A DNA stretch of 64,000 nt, taken from Pseudomonas sp. FeN3W. Lineage in GTDB: Bacteria > Pseudomonadota > Gammaproteobacteria > Pseudomonadales > Pseudomonadaceae. The stretch's first letter is position 1, and each line of letters starts with the position of its first letter. A model generated the notes under the pieces. It was not told the origin of the DNA and searched no databases. It saw nothing but the letters and a program-made list of their open reading frames with translations. Both the position numbers and the translations under genes were made by a program. Below, piece by piece: positions 1-8,199 of this stretch. The stretch is from positions 620,001 to 684,000 of the forward strand of contig CP136010.1 in the NCBI GenBank assembly GCA_030263805.2. Reading direction: 5' to 3'.

Positions 1-42
1 GAGCTGACCTGCCGTTACGAACGGGTCAACAGCTGGTTATGA
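1..42 (+). CDS. tusB: TusB C-terminus (partial, truncated by window edge)
   Basis: The first 13 codons before TGA at 40-42 read ELTCRYERVNSWL, which fits the C-terminus of TusB (DsrH family), the sulfur-relay subunit that acts with TusC, TusD and TusE in 2-thiolation of tRNA wobble uridines. The stop overlaps the tusE ATG (ATGA), as expected in a tus operon. Only the tail is visible, so the call rests mainly on position before tusE. Confidence 0.55.
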   Translation, partial: ELTCRYERVNSWL

Positions 43-374
43 GCAGTCTGGTCGTAGATGGGCGTGAGATCGCGCTGGACAAGGACGGCTTTCTGGTCGA
101 TCTGGCTGATTGGAACGAAGCCGTTGCCGAGGCCCTGGCGGCACGGGAAGAGCTGGAACTGGAAGACGAACACCGCGAAGTGCTTCGGCTGCTGCGCGAG
201 TTCTACGCCGAATTCCAGCTGTCGCCGGCTACGCGCCCATTGATCAAGTACACCACGCTCAAGCTGGGGCCTGAAAAGGGCAACAGCATGCACCTCAACC
301 GCCTGTTCAAGGGCACCCCCGCCAAACTAGCCGCCAAGCTGGCCGGGCTGCCAAAACCGAGCAACTGCCTATGA
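39..374 (+). CDS. tusE: TusE/DsrC-family sulfur relay protein
   Basis: A 111-residue protein of the size of TusE. TusE takes persulfide sulfur from TusBCD and passes it to MnmA for 2-thiouridine synthesis in the cytoplasm. The C-terminal arm ends PKPSNCL, so the family's active-site cysteine is the penultimate residue (Cys110); the second cysteine that dissimilatory DsrC carries further upstream in this arm is absent, which favours TusE. The preceding helical region (EFYAEFQLSPATRPLIK) is typical. It overlaps tusB by 4 bases upstream and the next gene by 4 bases downstream, so translation is probably coupled. Confidence 0.9.
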   Translation: MSSLVVDGREIALDKDGFLVDLADWNEAVAEALAAREELELEDEHREVLRLLREFYAEFQLSPATRPLIKYTTLKLGPEKGNSMHLNRLFKGTPAKLAAKLAGLPKPSNCL

Positions 375-1354
375 GCCTCGTAACGCCTGCAGAACATCCT
401 TTCGCCGCCTTCGTGCGCATTCTCGGCAAAGGCAAGCGTGGCGCCCGCGATCTGACACGCGAAGAAGCCCGCGAAGCCATGGGCATGCTGCTCGACGGCA
501 AGGTCGAGGACGCTCAGCTGGGCGCCTTCCTCATGTTGCTGCGGCACAAGGAAGAAAGTGCCGAAGAGCTGGCGGGATTCACCGAGGCCGTACGCGAGCG
601 CGTGAAGGCGCCGGAGATCAGCGTAGACATTGACTGGCCCAGCTATGCCGGCAAGAAGCGTCACCTGCCCTGGTATCTCTTGGCAGCCAAATGCCTGGCG
701 GCGAATGGCGTGCGCATCCTCATGCATGGTGGCGGCACCCACACCGCTGGGCGCACCTATACCGAACAGCAGCTTGAGCTGCTGGGCATTCGTCGCTGCG
801 AGAACTGGCAACAGGTCGGCGCTGCACTGGACCAGAGCAATCTCGCGTTCATTCCCCTGGGAGCCTGGATGCCGGTGCTGCAGCGCATGATCGACATGCG
901 CAACCTGCTCGGCCTGCGTTCACCGGTTCACTCGCTGGCACGCCTGCTCAACCCGTTGGGCGCACGCTGCGGCCTGCAGAGCATCTTCCACCCCGGCTAT
1001 CAGGATGCCCATCGCCAGGCCAGCACCCTGCTCGGCGACCACGCCATCGTCATCAAGGGCGAAGGCGGCGAGATCGAGATGAACCCGGACAACATCTCCC
1101 ACCTCTACGGCACCACTGGCGGCACGCCGTGGGATGAGGAATGGCCGGCGCTGTCCGAGCGGCGCCACGTGAAGCCCGCACAGCTCGACCCGCAGCAGCT
1201 GCTTGCCGTCTGGGCTGGCGAGCAGGAGGATGCCTACGGTGAACTCGCCGTGATCGCCACCATGGCCCTTGCCCTGCGAGGGCTTGGCGCGACCCGGGAC
1301 GCGGCTTTCGAGCAAGCGCGAAGCTACTGGCAGGCCCGTCATTCATCGATTTAG
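371..1354 (+). CDS. ybiB: TrpD2/YbiB-type glycosyltransferase-fold protein
   Basis: A 327-residue protein resembling anthranilate phosphoribosyltransferase: an N-terminal helical domain (LTREEAREAMGMLLDGKVED near residues 35-54) and a glycine-rich nucleotide-binding loop (HGGGTHTAGRTYTE near residue 120). YbiB/TrpD2 proteins keep the TrpD fold but are reported to bind nucleic acid rather than make tryptophan; no other trp gene is nearby, which supports TrpD2. The ATG overlaps the tusE stop (ATGA), so it is in the tus operon, a common pseudomonad arrangement. Its biological role is unsettled, and a true TrpD is unlikely but not excluded. Confidence 0.82.
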   Translation: MSLVTPAEHPFAAFVRILGKGKRGARDLTREEAREAMGMLLDGKVEDAQLGAFLMLLRHKEESAEELAGFTEAVRERVKAPEISVDIDWPSYAGKKRHLPWYLLAAKCLAANGVRILMHGGGTHTAGRTYTEQQLELLGIRRCENWQQVGAALDQSNLAFIPLGAWMPVLQRMIDMRNLLGLRSPVHSLARLLNPLGARCGLQSIFHPGYQDAHRQASTLLGDHAIVIKGEGGEIEMNPDNISHLYGTTGGTPWDEEWPALSERRHVKPAQLDPQQLLAVWAGEQEDAYGELAVIATMALALRGLGATRDAAFEQARSYWQARHSSI

Positions 1355-1437
1355 ACGATAGGATTAACCCGCCATTCGGTCACATCGATCGAACGATACT
1401 TCCTAGACTGCCTCCTATGCCGTAACAGGAGGGCACC

Positions 1438-2445
1438 ATGGGATTACTGATCGATGGCCAGTGGCACGACCGCTGGTATGCAAGCCGCGACGGCAAATTC
1501 GAACGCGAACAGGCCAAGCGCCGGCACTGGGTCACGCCCGACGGCGCGCCTGGGCCTGACGGCCAGAGTGGTTCCAAGGCCGAGGCCGGTCGCTACCATC
1601 TCTATGTTTCACTCGCCTGTCCGTGGGCGCACCGCACACTGATTTACCGCAAGCTCAAGGGGCTCGAGCCGCTGATCGACGTCTCGGTGGTCAGCTGGCT
1701 GATGGCCGAGCACGGCTGGACCTTCGACAAGCCCACCGGCTCCAGCGGCGACGCGCTGGACGACTTCGACTACCTCCATCAGCGCTACACCCGTGACGAC
1801 CCCAAGTACTCGGGCCGGGTCACCGTTCCCGTTCTGTGGGATCGCGAGCGCCAGTGCATCGTCAACAACGAGTCGGCCGAGATCATCCGCATTTTCAATG
1901 ACGCTTTCGACGAGCTGACCGGCTCTACGCTGGATTTCTACCCGGAGGCGCTGCATGGTGAAATCGATGCGCTAAACGCGCGGATTTACCCGGCGATCAA
2001 CAACGGGGTCTATCGCGCAGGTTTCGCCACCACGCAGGAGGCCTACGAAGAGGCATTCGACGAGTTGTTCCGTGAGCTCGACTGGCTGGAGCGACGCCTG
2101 GGCAAGCAGCGCTACCTGACCGGGGAATATCTGACGGAAGCCGACTGGCGCCTGTTCACCACCGTCATCCGCTTCGATGCGGTGTACCACGGCCACTTCA
2201 AGTGCAACCTGCGCTGTATAGAGGACTATCCGAACCTGTCGAACTGGCTGCGCGAGCTGTACCAGTGGCCGGGAATTGCCGAGACGGTGGATTTCACCCA
2301 CATCAAGAATCACTACTACACCAGCCATCGGCAGATCAACGCGAATGGCATCGTGCCGAAAGGCCCGCTTCTTGGACTGGATCGACCACATGATCGCGAG
2401 CGTCTGCGAGGAAACGGCATCTGGGTGAGATCGGAGCACAGCTAG
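1438..2445 (+). CDS. yqjG: Glutathionyl-hydroquinone reductase (YqjG/ECM4 family)
   Basis: A 335-residue xi-class glutathione transferase. The nucleophilic cysteine is in the CPWAH motif (Cys61) and is followed by the family sequence RTLIYRKLKGLE. These enzymes reduce glutathionyl-hydroquinones to hydroquinones, forming oxidised glutathione. The C-terminal helical domain (residues about 170-320) has the family patterns LTEADWRLFTT and TVDFTHIKNHYY. An excellent ribosome binding site (aggaggg) precedes the ATG. It stands alone, 83 bp after the tus operon, so it probably has its own promoter. Confidence 0.9.
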   Translation: MGLLIDGQWHDRWYASRDGKFEREQAKRRHWVTPDGAPGPDGQSGSKAEAGRYHLYVSLACPWAHRTLIYRKLKGLEPLIDVSVVSWLMAEHGWTFDKPTGSSGDALDDFDYLHQRYTRDDPKYSGRVTVPVLWDRERQCIVNNESAEIIRIFNDAFDELTGSTLDFYPEALHGEIDALNARIYPAINNGVYRAGFATTQEAYEEAFDELFRELDWLERRLGKQRYLTGEYLTEADWRLFTTVIRFDAVYHGHFKCNLRCIEDYPNLSNWLRELYQWPGIAETVDFTHIKNHYYTSHRQINANGIVPKGPLLGLDRPHDRERLRGNGIWVRSEHS

Positions 2446-2527
2446 CCTGAAACTCACACGATCGCCCCCAGGGGCCATGCTCTTACAAAACACCGGGGCC
2501 TCTGGGAAGGTAGGCGCCCGCGGCGAT

Positions 2528-2548
2528 GCAGCCATATCCAATGGCTGC
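2528..2548. other. Short perfect stem-loop between convergent genes
   Basis: The arms gcagccat (2528-2535) and atggctgc (2541-2548) form an 8-bp stem with a 5-nt loop, between the convergent ends of yqjG and nahK. Neither side has a run of T, so an intrinsic terminator is not supported; it may shield RNA 3' ends or be incidental. Confidence 0.3.
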
Positions 2549-2565
2549 CTGACCCGGTGGCTCAG

Positions 2566-5205
2566 TTATCCAGCCGTACCATGCTCGAGCATATGGCACA
2601 TGGCGGTCTTCAGCTTCATCGGTCGCACTGGCTTGTGCATCAGCATATGGCCCAGTTCGCGCACCTGCTGCTTGAGTTCGTTGCTGTAGTTGGCCGTGAT
2701 CATCAGCGCCGGTAGTGGGCTGGCGCGGCGTGCGTTGACGGTGGCGACGACATCGATGCCGGTGTGGCCATTGTCCAGGTGGTAGTCGGCGATCATCAGG
2801 TCGGCCTCGGCATGGAAGTTGTCTACCTGCCGCGCCAGGTCCTCCTCGGACAGCGCCGTGATCACCTTGCAGCCCCAACCTTCCAGCAGCGTGCGCATGC
2901 CGGCACAGATCGCCGTGTCGTTATCCAGCACCCAGACCCGCGCACCCTGCAACCGCTGCAGCACCAGCTCCGTTGTGCTTGGCTCAGGCCGCGCCTTGGG
3001 TGCGCGCTTGGCCAGCGGCACGTCGATGGCGAAACACGAGCCGCGCCCCGGCTGTGAGCTGACCCGGATGCGATGGCCCAGCATGCGCGCGATCTTCTCG
3101 ACGATGGCCAAACCCAGACCGAGGCCGCGATCCTGGTTGGGACGCACGCCCTCGCCGCGCTTGAACTCCTGAAAGATTTCCTCGAGCTTGTCCGAGGCGA
3201 TGCCGACGCCGGTATCCCAGACTTCGATGGACAGGCTCTGTCGATGGCGGCGACAGCCCAGCAGTACGCGTCCTTTGGGTGTGTAGCGAATCGCGTTGGT
3301 CAGCAGATTGCGCAGGATGCGTGCCAGCAGCTGGATATCGCTGCGTACCAGTGCCGAACAAGAAATGAAGTCCAGCTGCAACTGTTCGGCCCCGGCGATC
3401 TGGCGGAACTCCATGGCCAGGTTTTCCAGCAGCTCACTGACGGCGAACGGGGCAATATCCGGCTTGATCACGCCGGCATCCAGCTTGGAAATATCGACCA
3501 AGGTGCCGAGCAGGTTTTCCACATCTTCCAGCGAATTGCTGATGTTGCGGATCAGCCCACCGTTGGGCGTACCCGGTTGTTCGAGCAAGGCACTGGTGAA
3601 CAGCCGCGCGGCGTTGAGCGGCTGCAGCAGGTCATGACTGACCGCAGCGAGAAATTTGGTCTTGGACAGGTTGGCCACTTCCGCCTCGCGTTTGGCTTCA
3701 CGCAAACGCGCCTCGACATGGCTGCGCTCGTCGATCTCACGCAGCAGCTGATCGTTGAGGCTGGTCAGCTCGGCGGTGCGCTCACGCACGCGCTGTTCGA
3801 GATTCTGATAGGCCTGGTGCAGCGCCTCGGCGGTACGGCGGCGATCGGTGATGTCCTGGATCAGCACGAAAATGCCGGCCACTTCGCCATTGGCCTGTCG
3901 GTTCGGCACATAGGAGCGCAGCATGTAGCGCTGTTGGCCGGCATGGTTGCGCTCGGCCATCTCGAAGCTGACGCTCTCGCCCGACAGTGCACGATCGATG
4001 TAGGTCTCCAGTTGCCGCCAATGCTCGCCGCTGTGCACTTCGCGCAACGACTGGCCAAGCATGCCGTCGCTGGGCCAGCGATACCATTCCTCGTAGACCT
4101 TGTTGGTGAACTCGTAGGTGAGATCGGCCGAGACATAGGCGATCAGCGCCGGCACGTGGTCGGTGATCAGGCGAATCCAGCGCTCGCTCTCGCGCAGCGC
4201 CTCGGCATGGCGGTAGCGCTCGGTGATATCGGTGAACGTATTGACGAAGCCGCCAGTAGGCAGCGCATGGGTGCGAATTTCCAGCACGCGGCCGTCGAAC
4301 AGGCGCTGCTCCAACTCACGAATCGGCCGGCCGCGGGCATCGCGGCTGTTGGGCGTGAGCAGGGTCAGCTCGCTGTCGGCCATGACCTCCTCGAACGGTC
4401 GATGCGCCTCGATCGGCGCCAGTCCGCAGAGTTCGAGAAAACGCCGGTTCCACAACTCCAGCGCACCCTCGGCGCTGACCATCGCCACGCCCTGGGACAG
4501 GTTGTCCACCGCACGCTGCAGCAGTCGGGACTTTTGCGCCAATGCCTGTTCGCGGCGCATGGTTTCGCTGACTTTCACCTCGGTGATGTCGGTGTAGAGA
4601 ATCACCAGCCCGCCTTCACGGGTCGGTCGCTCGCTGACCTGCACCCAACGGCCGTTGTTCAGTCGATACACCGTGGGCTCATCGCCCTTGCCGCGGTGTT
4701 CCTCGACGATCAGCCCGGTGCTTTCCGCCAGCCGCCGCACTTCTGCCAGCCGCGTGCCGGCGTTGATGCGTGCGCGCGTGCGCGTCCATAGCGACTTGAA
4801 GCGGCGGTTGAACAGGACGATGCGCTGGTCGCGGTCGAACAGCACGAAGGCGTCGGAGATGCTTTCGATGGCGTCGACCAAGTGCTGATGCGCCGTTTCC
4901 GCGCGCAACCGCGCATCGCTGAGCAGCTGGTTGCTACCTTTGAGTTCGGCCATCGCCTGATTCAAGGCATCAGTGCGTTCGCGAACCTGCTCGGCCAGTT
5001 CCACCGAGTGCTGGAAAGCGGCGTAGGAGGCGTCGCGGCCGGCACCGCTGGATTCCACGCGTTCGATCAGCGCGGCGTTGATGCGCTTGAGCTTGAGGTT
5101 TTCGCGCTCGAGTTCGGCCTGGCGCGCCAGCAGCTCAGCGACCTGCCCGGCCTCCGGGTCGGCCAATGGCGACACCGGTGAAGGTCTGGTTGATGTGCAT
5201 GCCAT
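2566..5205 (-). CDS. nahK: Multi-PAS hybrid histidine kinase, NahK/ErcS'-like
   Basis: An 879-residue cytoplasmic sensor kinase without membrane segments. Order: N-terminal coiled coil (about 20-100), three PAS domains (about 105-225, 240-340, 345-455), a second coil, HisKA with phospho-His near residue 522 (SHDLLQPLNAARLF), HATPase with GLGLGLAIVEK, and a C-terminal receiver with the likely acceptor Asp near 805 (LMIADYHL). This architecture and the adjacent FIST-domain gene match NahK (PA1976, also ErcS'). In P. aeruginosa NahK is the partner of the NO sensor NosP and feeds a phosphorelay that affects biofilm formation. The listed ATG overlaps nosP by 71 bp; an in-frame GTG at 5175 shortens the overlap and is an equally good start. 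Confidence 0.82.
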   Translation of the reverse strand: MACTSTRPSPVSPLADPEAGQVAELLARQAELERENLKLKRINAALIERVESSGAGRDASYAAFQHSVELAEQVRERTDALNQAMAELKGSNQLLSDARLRAETAHQHLVDAIESISDAFVLFDRDQRIVLFNRRFKSLWTRTRARINAGTRLAEVRRLAESTGLIVEEHRGKGDEPTVYRLNNGRWVQVSERPTREGGLVILYTDITEVKVSETMRREQALAQKSRLLQRAVDNLSQGVAMVSAEGALELWNRRFLELCGLAPIEAHRPFEEVMADSELTLLTPNSRDARGRPIRELEQRLFDGRVLEIRTHALPTGGFVNTFTDITERYRHAEALRESERWIRLITDHVPALIAYVSADLTYEFTNKVYEEWYRWPSDGMLGQSLREVHSGEHWRQLETYIDRALSGESVSFEMAERNHAGQQRYMLRSYVPNRQANGEVAGIFVLIQDITDRRRTAEALHQAYQNLEQRVRERTAELTSLNDQLLREIDERSHVEARLREAKREAEVANLSKTKFLAAVSHDLLQPLNAARLFTSALLEQPGTPNGGLIRNISNSLEDVENLLGTLVDISKLDAGVIKPDIAPFAVSELLENLAMEFRQIAGAEQLQLDFISCSALVRSDIQLLARILRNLLTNAIRYTPKGRVLLGCRRHRQSLSIEVWDTGVGIASDKLEEIFQEFKRGEGVRPNQDRGLGLGLAIVEKIARMLGHRIRVSSQPGRGSCFAIDVPLAKRAPKARPEPSTTELVLQRLQGARVWVLDNDTAICAGMRTLLEGWGCKVITALSEEDLARQVDNFHAEADLMIADYHLDNGHTGIDVVATVNARRASPLPALMITANYSNELKQQVRELGHMLMHKPVRPMKLKTAMCHMLEHGTAG

Positions 5206-6307
5206 TGAACTGCTCTCCGTAGGTGTTGAAGCCGATCACCTGCTGGCGTCGGAGAAAAGCCGAGGTCTGTTCGCTGGTGTCGTTGCCTTCGATTTCCAGC
5301 CGTCGCAGAAAGCAGTCGCAACCAATGGTCAACAGCGGCGGCCCGAGGCGCTGTTTCAGTCGCTCGAACAGGGCTTCGAGATTCGGCATCAGCGGACCGG
5401 GTTCCATGGCGGTGAGCACGATGCCGTTCTCCACCGCGCAATAGAAGGTCAGGCTCAGGTCCTCGTTGACCTTCTGGATCGAGCGCACGTAGTAATGCTC
5501 GTTGATACGCACCGCCAGCGGGTGGGCCGCGAACAGGCGGTGATCGAGATCGCTGACCGGCACGCCGATCAGCCGTGCGTATTCCTCCGCGGCCGGCTCG
5601 GCATTCAGTTCGTAGACCCGCCGGCTGTTGCTGTCGGCGCGGGTCACCACCAGTTTGTCTTCGAGCGGCAGGATGTGATGGGTGGTAAAGACTTCGAAAT
5701 CCAGCCAGGTGTTGATCAGCACCACGATCGCCGCGCCGCTGTAGAAACGACCGTCGTAATAGACGTAGGTATCGCTGAGATGATTGTCGTCGCCGGCCGA
5801 ACCACCGAAGTGCGGAATACTGCCGAACGCGGCGCTGAGCGCGGACAACACGATCTCCTCACGACTGGACAGCCCGTCGAGCAGCGTCAGCGCAAAGCTG
5901 TGGTCCTTGATCGGCGCCAGCGAGTTGCTGCGGCAGTCGCTGCCCAGGCGCTCGACCAGTTGCTGCGCCTCGATCAGGCTGAAGCGGTCCATCTCGTCGA
6001 TCAGCTCGCAGGCGATGGAAAAGCTGCGATGGTCGAAGCCGACCGCCGTCACGCAGCTACGCCCATAGCCCTGGGAGGTGATCTCGCCCGCCGAGGTGCA
6101 ACCGACCAGACGCACGCCACCGAAGTATTGGCGCAACGCATCGCCCAGCGCCGGCAGGTCATATTCAGCCGAACAGAAGAACAGCACGAAGCCCAGATGC
6201 GGGTGCATCAGTTGGCGTGCCAGGTCCTGTGCCACCGTTTCGGGTAGCCGGGCGTCGGACATCGCCGTGCGTATTACCTCGCCTTGTTCATCAGTCACGC
6301 ACGGCAC
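5135..6307 (-). CDS. nosP: FIST-domain nitric oxide sensor, NosP-like
   Basis: A 390-residue protein with FIST_N (about 30-230; GFVLFFCSAEYDL, VGCTSAGEI, GSAGDD) and FIST_C (about 235-375; HPLAVRINEHYYVRSI). In pseudomonads NosP is a haem-binding FIST protein encoded beside NahK and changes the kinase's autophosphorylation when it binds NO. The gene is upstream of and overlaps nahK, so the pair is co-translated. The listed start is GTG with a weak ribosome binding site; the ATG at residue 16 (6262) is a fair alternative. I cannot assign the haem ligand from the sequence alone. Confidence 0.78.
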   Translation of the reverse strand: MPCVTDEQGEVIRTAMSDARLPETVAQDLARQLMHPHLGFVLFFCSAEYDLPALGDALRQYFGGVRLVGCTSAGEITSQGYGRSCVTAVGFDHRSFSIACELIDEMDRFSLIEAQQLVERLGSDCRSNSLAPIKDHSFALTLLDGLSSREEIVLSALSAAFGSIPHFGGSAGDDNHLSDTYVYYDGRFYSGAAIVVLINTWLDFEVFTTHHILPLEDKLVVTRADSNSRRVYELNAEPAAEEYARLIGVPVSDLDHRLFAAHPLAVRINEHYYVRSIQKVNEDLSLTFYCAVENGIVLTAMEPGPLMPNLEALFERLKQRLGPPLLTIGCDCFLRRLEIEGNDTSEQTSAFLRRQQVIGFNTYGEQFNGMHINQTFTGVAIGRPGGRAGR

Positions 6308-6718
6308 CCCGCACCACTCGAATCGGATGACCCCATTCTTGGGCAGGGCATATGGGACGAAAATGCTACTTGAGTACCGGTAAAGGCCTGCCTAGGTAGC
6401 ATCGCGACGAAACAACGCATTGCTGCGATGCCAATGCAGCTGAAGTGTCCGCAACGTCGACTCCCACCCGCTGCACTGCGAAGCAAAGCGCCTTCGTCCC
6501 GACCAGGCCTGGCCTCGACGCACGCTGGACGTCCGGTTCAGTGATGCGCAGATGCAGAAAGGCCGGCCCCTCACGGGTGCCGGCCTTGCTCTTGGCAGCG
6601 TAGCGAATCGTCACTGCGTACAGGGCGTGGGTTACGCTCGACGTACAGCCCACTGCCAGTGCAGCGGATGGAGCGACCTACGGTTCGACGTCCATCCGCG
6701 CCCTGCTGATCGTGTCGC
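6308..6718. other. Intergenic region with two inverted repeats, no gene
   Basis: These 411 bp separate nosP from the porin end. Short open frames here have no family resemblance. The stretch contains a terminator-like hairpin (6559-6587, listed separately) and an imperfect stem just after the porin stop, with arms gcggatgga (6664-6672) and tccatccgc (6691-6699). The nosP-nahK promoter should lie near 6310-6420, but I see no clear -35/-10 pair. Confidence 0.5.
6556..6587 (-). terminator. Candidate rho-independent terminator for the porin
   Basis: A 9-bp GC-rich stem (6559-6567 with 6579-6587, arms aaggccggc and gccggcctt) closes an 11-nt loop. Read on the minus strand the stem is followed by ttt, then ctg. 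It sits about 130 bp after the porin stop. The short T-tract makes it only moderately convincing. Confidence 0.5.
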
Positions 6719-7906
6719 TTAGAAACTCAGCGCCGCACCCACTGCGAAGGTGCGGGTTTCTTCGTCCAGCGCCGGGCTGTCCTTGCCTTCGATCTCGAAC
6801 TGGTTCAGCTCGGCGACCAGGGTCAGGTTGTCGTTGATGCTGTGGAATAGGGCGATACCGCGGGTCTCGTAATCAGCCTCACCACCCAGACCGTTGCCGT
6901 CATCCTTGGTCTGGCCATAGGACAGCGCGACACGGTTCTTGCCGAAGCGGTAGGAGCCCTGCAGCAGGTAGCCGTCGCTGTCCACTTCACGCAGCAGCGC
7001 TTCGCCAGCGTTGTTGGTGAAGAAGGGGTTGATGCCTTCGGCCTGGAAGCCCGAGGCGGTCAGCGACAGGTTGCCCATCTTGGCCTGCACACCGTAACCC
7101 AAGCCCTTGGAATCGACCTTGTCGATGCTGCTGTCGGTATTGTCCGAGCTCTGCTGCATGCCGTTGATCCAGGTGTAGAACTGGGTGCCGCCCATCTCGA
7201 ACTCGTAGGTGATCTCGGTTTCGAAGCGCGGCGCTTCCTGGTAGGCCTTGTCCAGAGTGGACGAGGTATCCTCGGTGGTATCCACCGGATCCATGATGCC
7301 GGCAGCGATGCGCAGGCCGCTCATCTTCGGCGAACGGTAGGTGATCTGCGAGGTCGGGAACGGATACGGGTAGCCGGTACCGATGTTGCCGAAGGAGACG
7401 CCGCCGCCATCGACCAGCCCCAGGGTGTCGCTGACCTGACCGTAACCGCTGAGCATCTCGTCGAGCAGGATGTTGGAGCGGCCGAACAGGCCGAAATCCT
7501 TACCGAACAGCACTTCGCCCCACTGCTCATTCGCCGCGGTGGCATAGAACTGACGCACGTCGATACCGGTCTCGGTGCCGTTGGTATCGCTGTCGTTGAT
7601 GGTCACCCAGAACGAGGAGCGGCCGCCCAGCTTGAGATCGCCGACCTGCTTGCCGAAGTTAAAACCGATCCAGTTGGGCAGGAAGCCCATCTTCACCCGC
7701 GACTGCTTGCGATCGAATTGCTCGCCGGCACGCTCGACGTCGCTGTGGACGTAGAAGGTGTTGAAGTAACCATCGGTGGAAAAGGTGGTGTCGTCCTGAT
7801 CGTAAAGCACGATTTCGGCGACGGCCGACTGGCTTACGGTCATGGCGACGGCACTGGCCAGAACCAGTGGCAACAGGGTTGATACGGCTTTCTTGTTGTT
7901 GTGCAT
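6719..7906 (-). CDS. Outer-membrane porin
   Basis: A 395-residue protein with a classic signal peptide (MHNNKK basic start, hydrophobic core, cleavage probably after AVA near residue 30). The rest is beta-strand rich with acidic loops (NDSDTNGTETGID) and ends in the aromatic outer-membrane signature AVGAALSF, with Phe last. Motifs such as GFNFGKQVGDLKLGG and QFYATAANEQWGEVLFGKDF place it in the general Gram-negative porin superfamily (16-stranded trimeric porins), distinct from OprD. Substrate cannot be inferred. It is a single gene, with about 290 bp to the end of pqqF upstream. Confidence 0.82.
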   Translation of the reverse strand: MHNNKKAVSTLLPLVLASAVAMTVSQSAVAEIVLYDQDDTTFSTDGYFNTFYVHSDVERAGEQFDRKQSRVKMGFLPNWIGFNFGKQVGDLKLGGRSSFWVTINDSDTNGTETGIDVRQFYATAANEQWGEVLFGKDFGLFGRSNILLDEMLSGYGQVSDTLGLVDGGGVSFGNIGTGYPYPFPTSQITYRSPKMSGLRIAAGIMDPVDTTEDTSSTLDKAYQEAPRFETEITYEFEMGGTQFYTWINGMQQSSDNTDSSIDKVDSKGLGYGVQAKMGNLSLTASGFQAEGINPFFTNNAGEALLREVDSDGYLLQGSYRFGKNRVALSYGQTKDDGNGLGGEADYETRGIALFHSINDNLTLVAELNQFEIEGKDSPALDEETRTFAVGAALSF

Positions 7907-8199
7907 GGCGCTCTCCGCGGTTTTGACGACAAGCAGTCGTGACGGGAGCGATTATCGAAAGGCCATCCAAGAGCACATACGCTGCGATGGCGGCGAAAGG
8001 CTAGTACTTTCGCCCGGGGTGCCGTCTTGCACGCAAAGCATCTCATCCGAGCGCAAGATGCCCGAGGCTTAGGTCGTACACCCAAAGCAGTGCGCCACCA
8101 TACTCCCGGCACAGGCGTCGACAATCCGCCGTAACGGCTGGCCGCCGAGCAGCGTTGTAGGGGGTTGAATGAGCGTGATGTGGGACGCGGAAGCGCCAG

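Noticed and set aside
3073..4791. 572-codon open frame opposite nahK
   Set aside because: Low-complexity H/Q/G/L-rich translation typical of antisense GC-rich DNA; the kinase domains on the minus strand are unambiguous.
6366..6653. 95-codon open frame between nosP and the porin
   Set aside because: No homology pattern, overlaps a hairpin, and codon use is unlike the neighbours.
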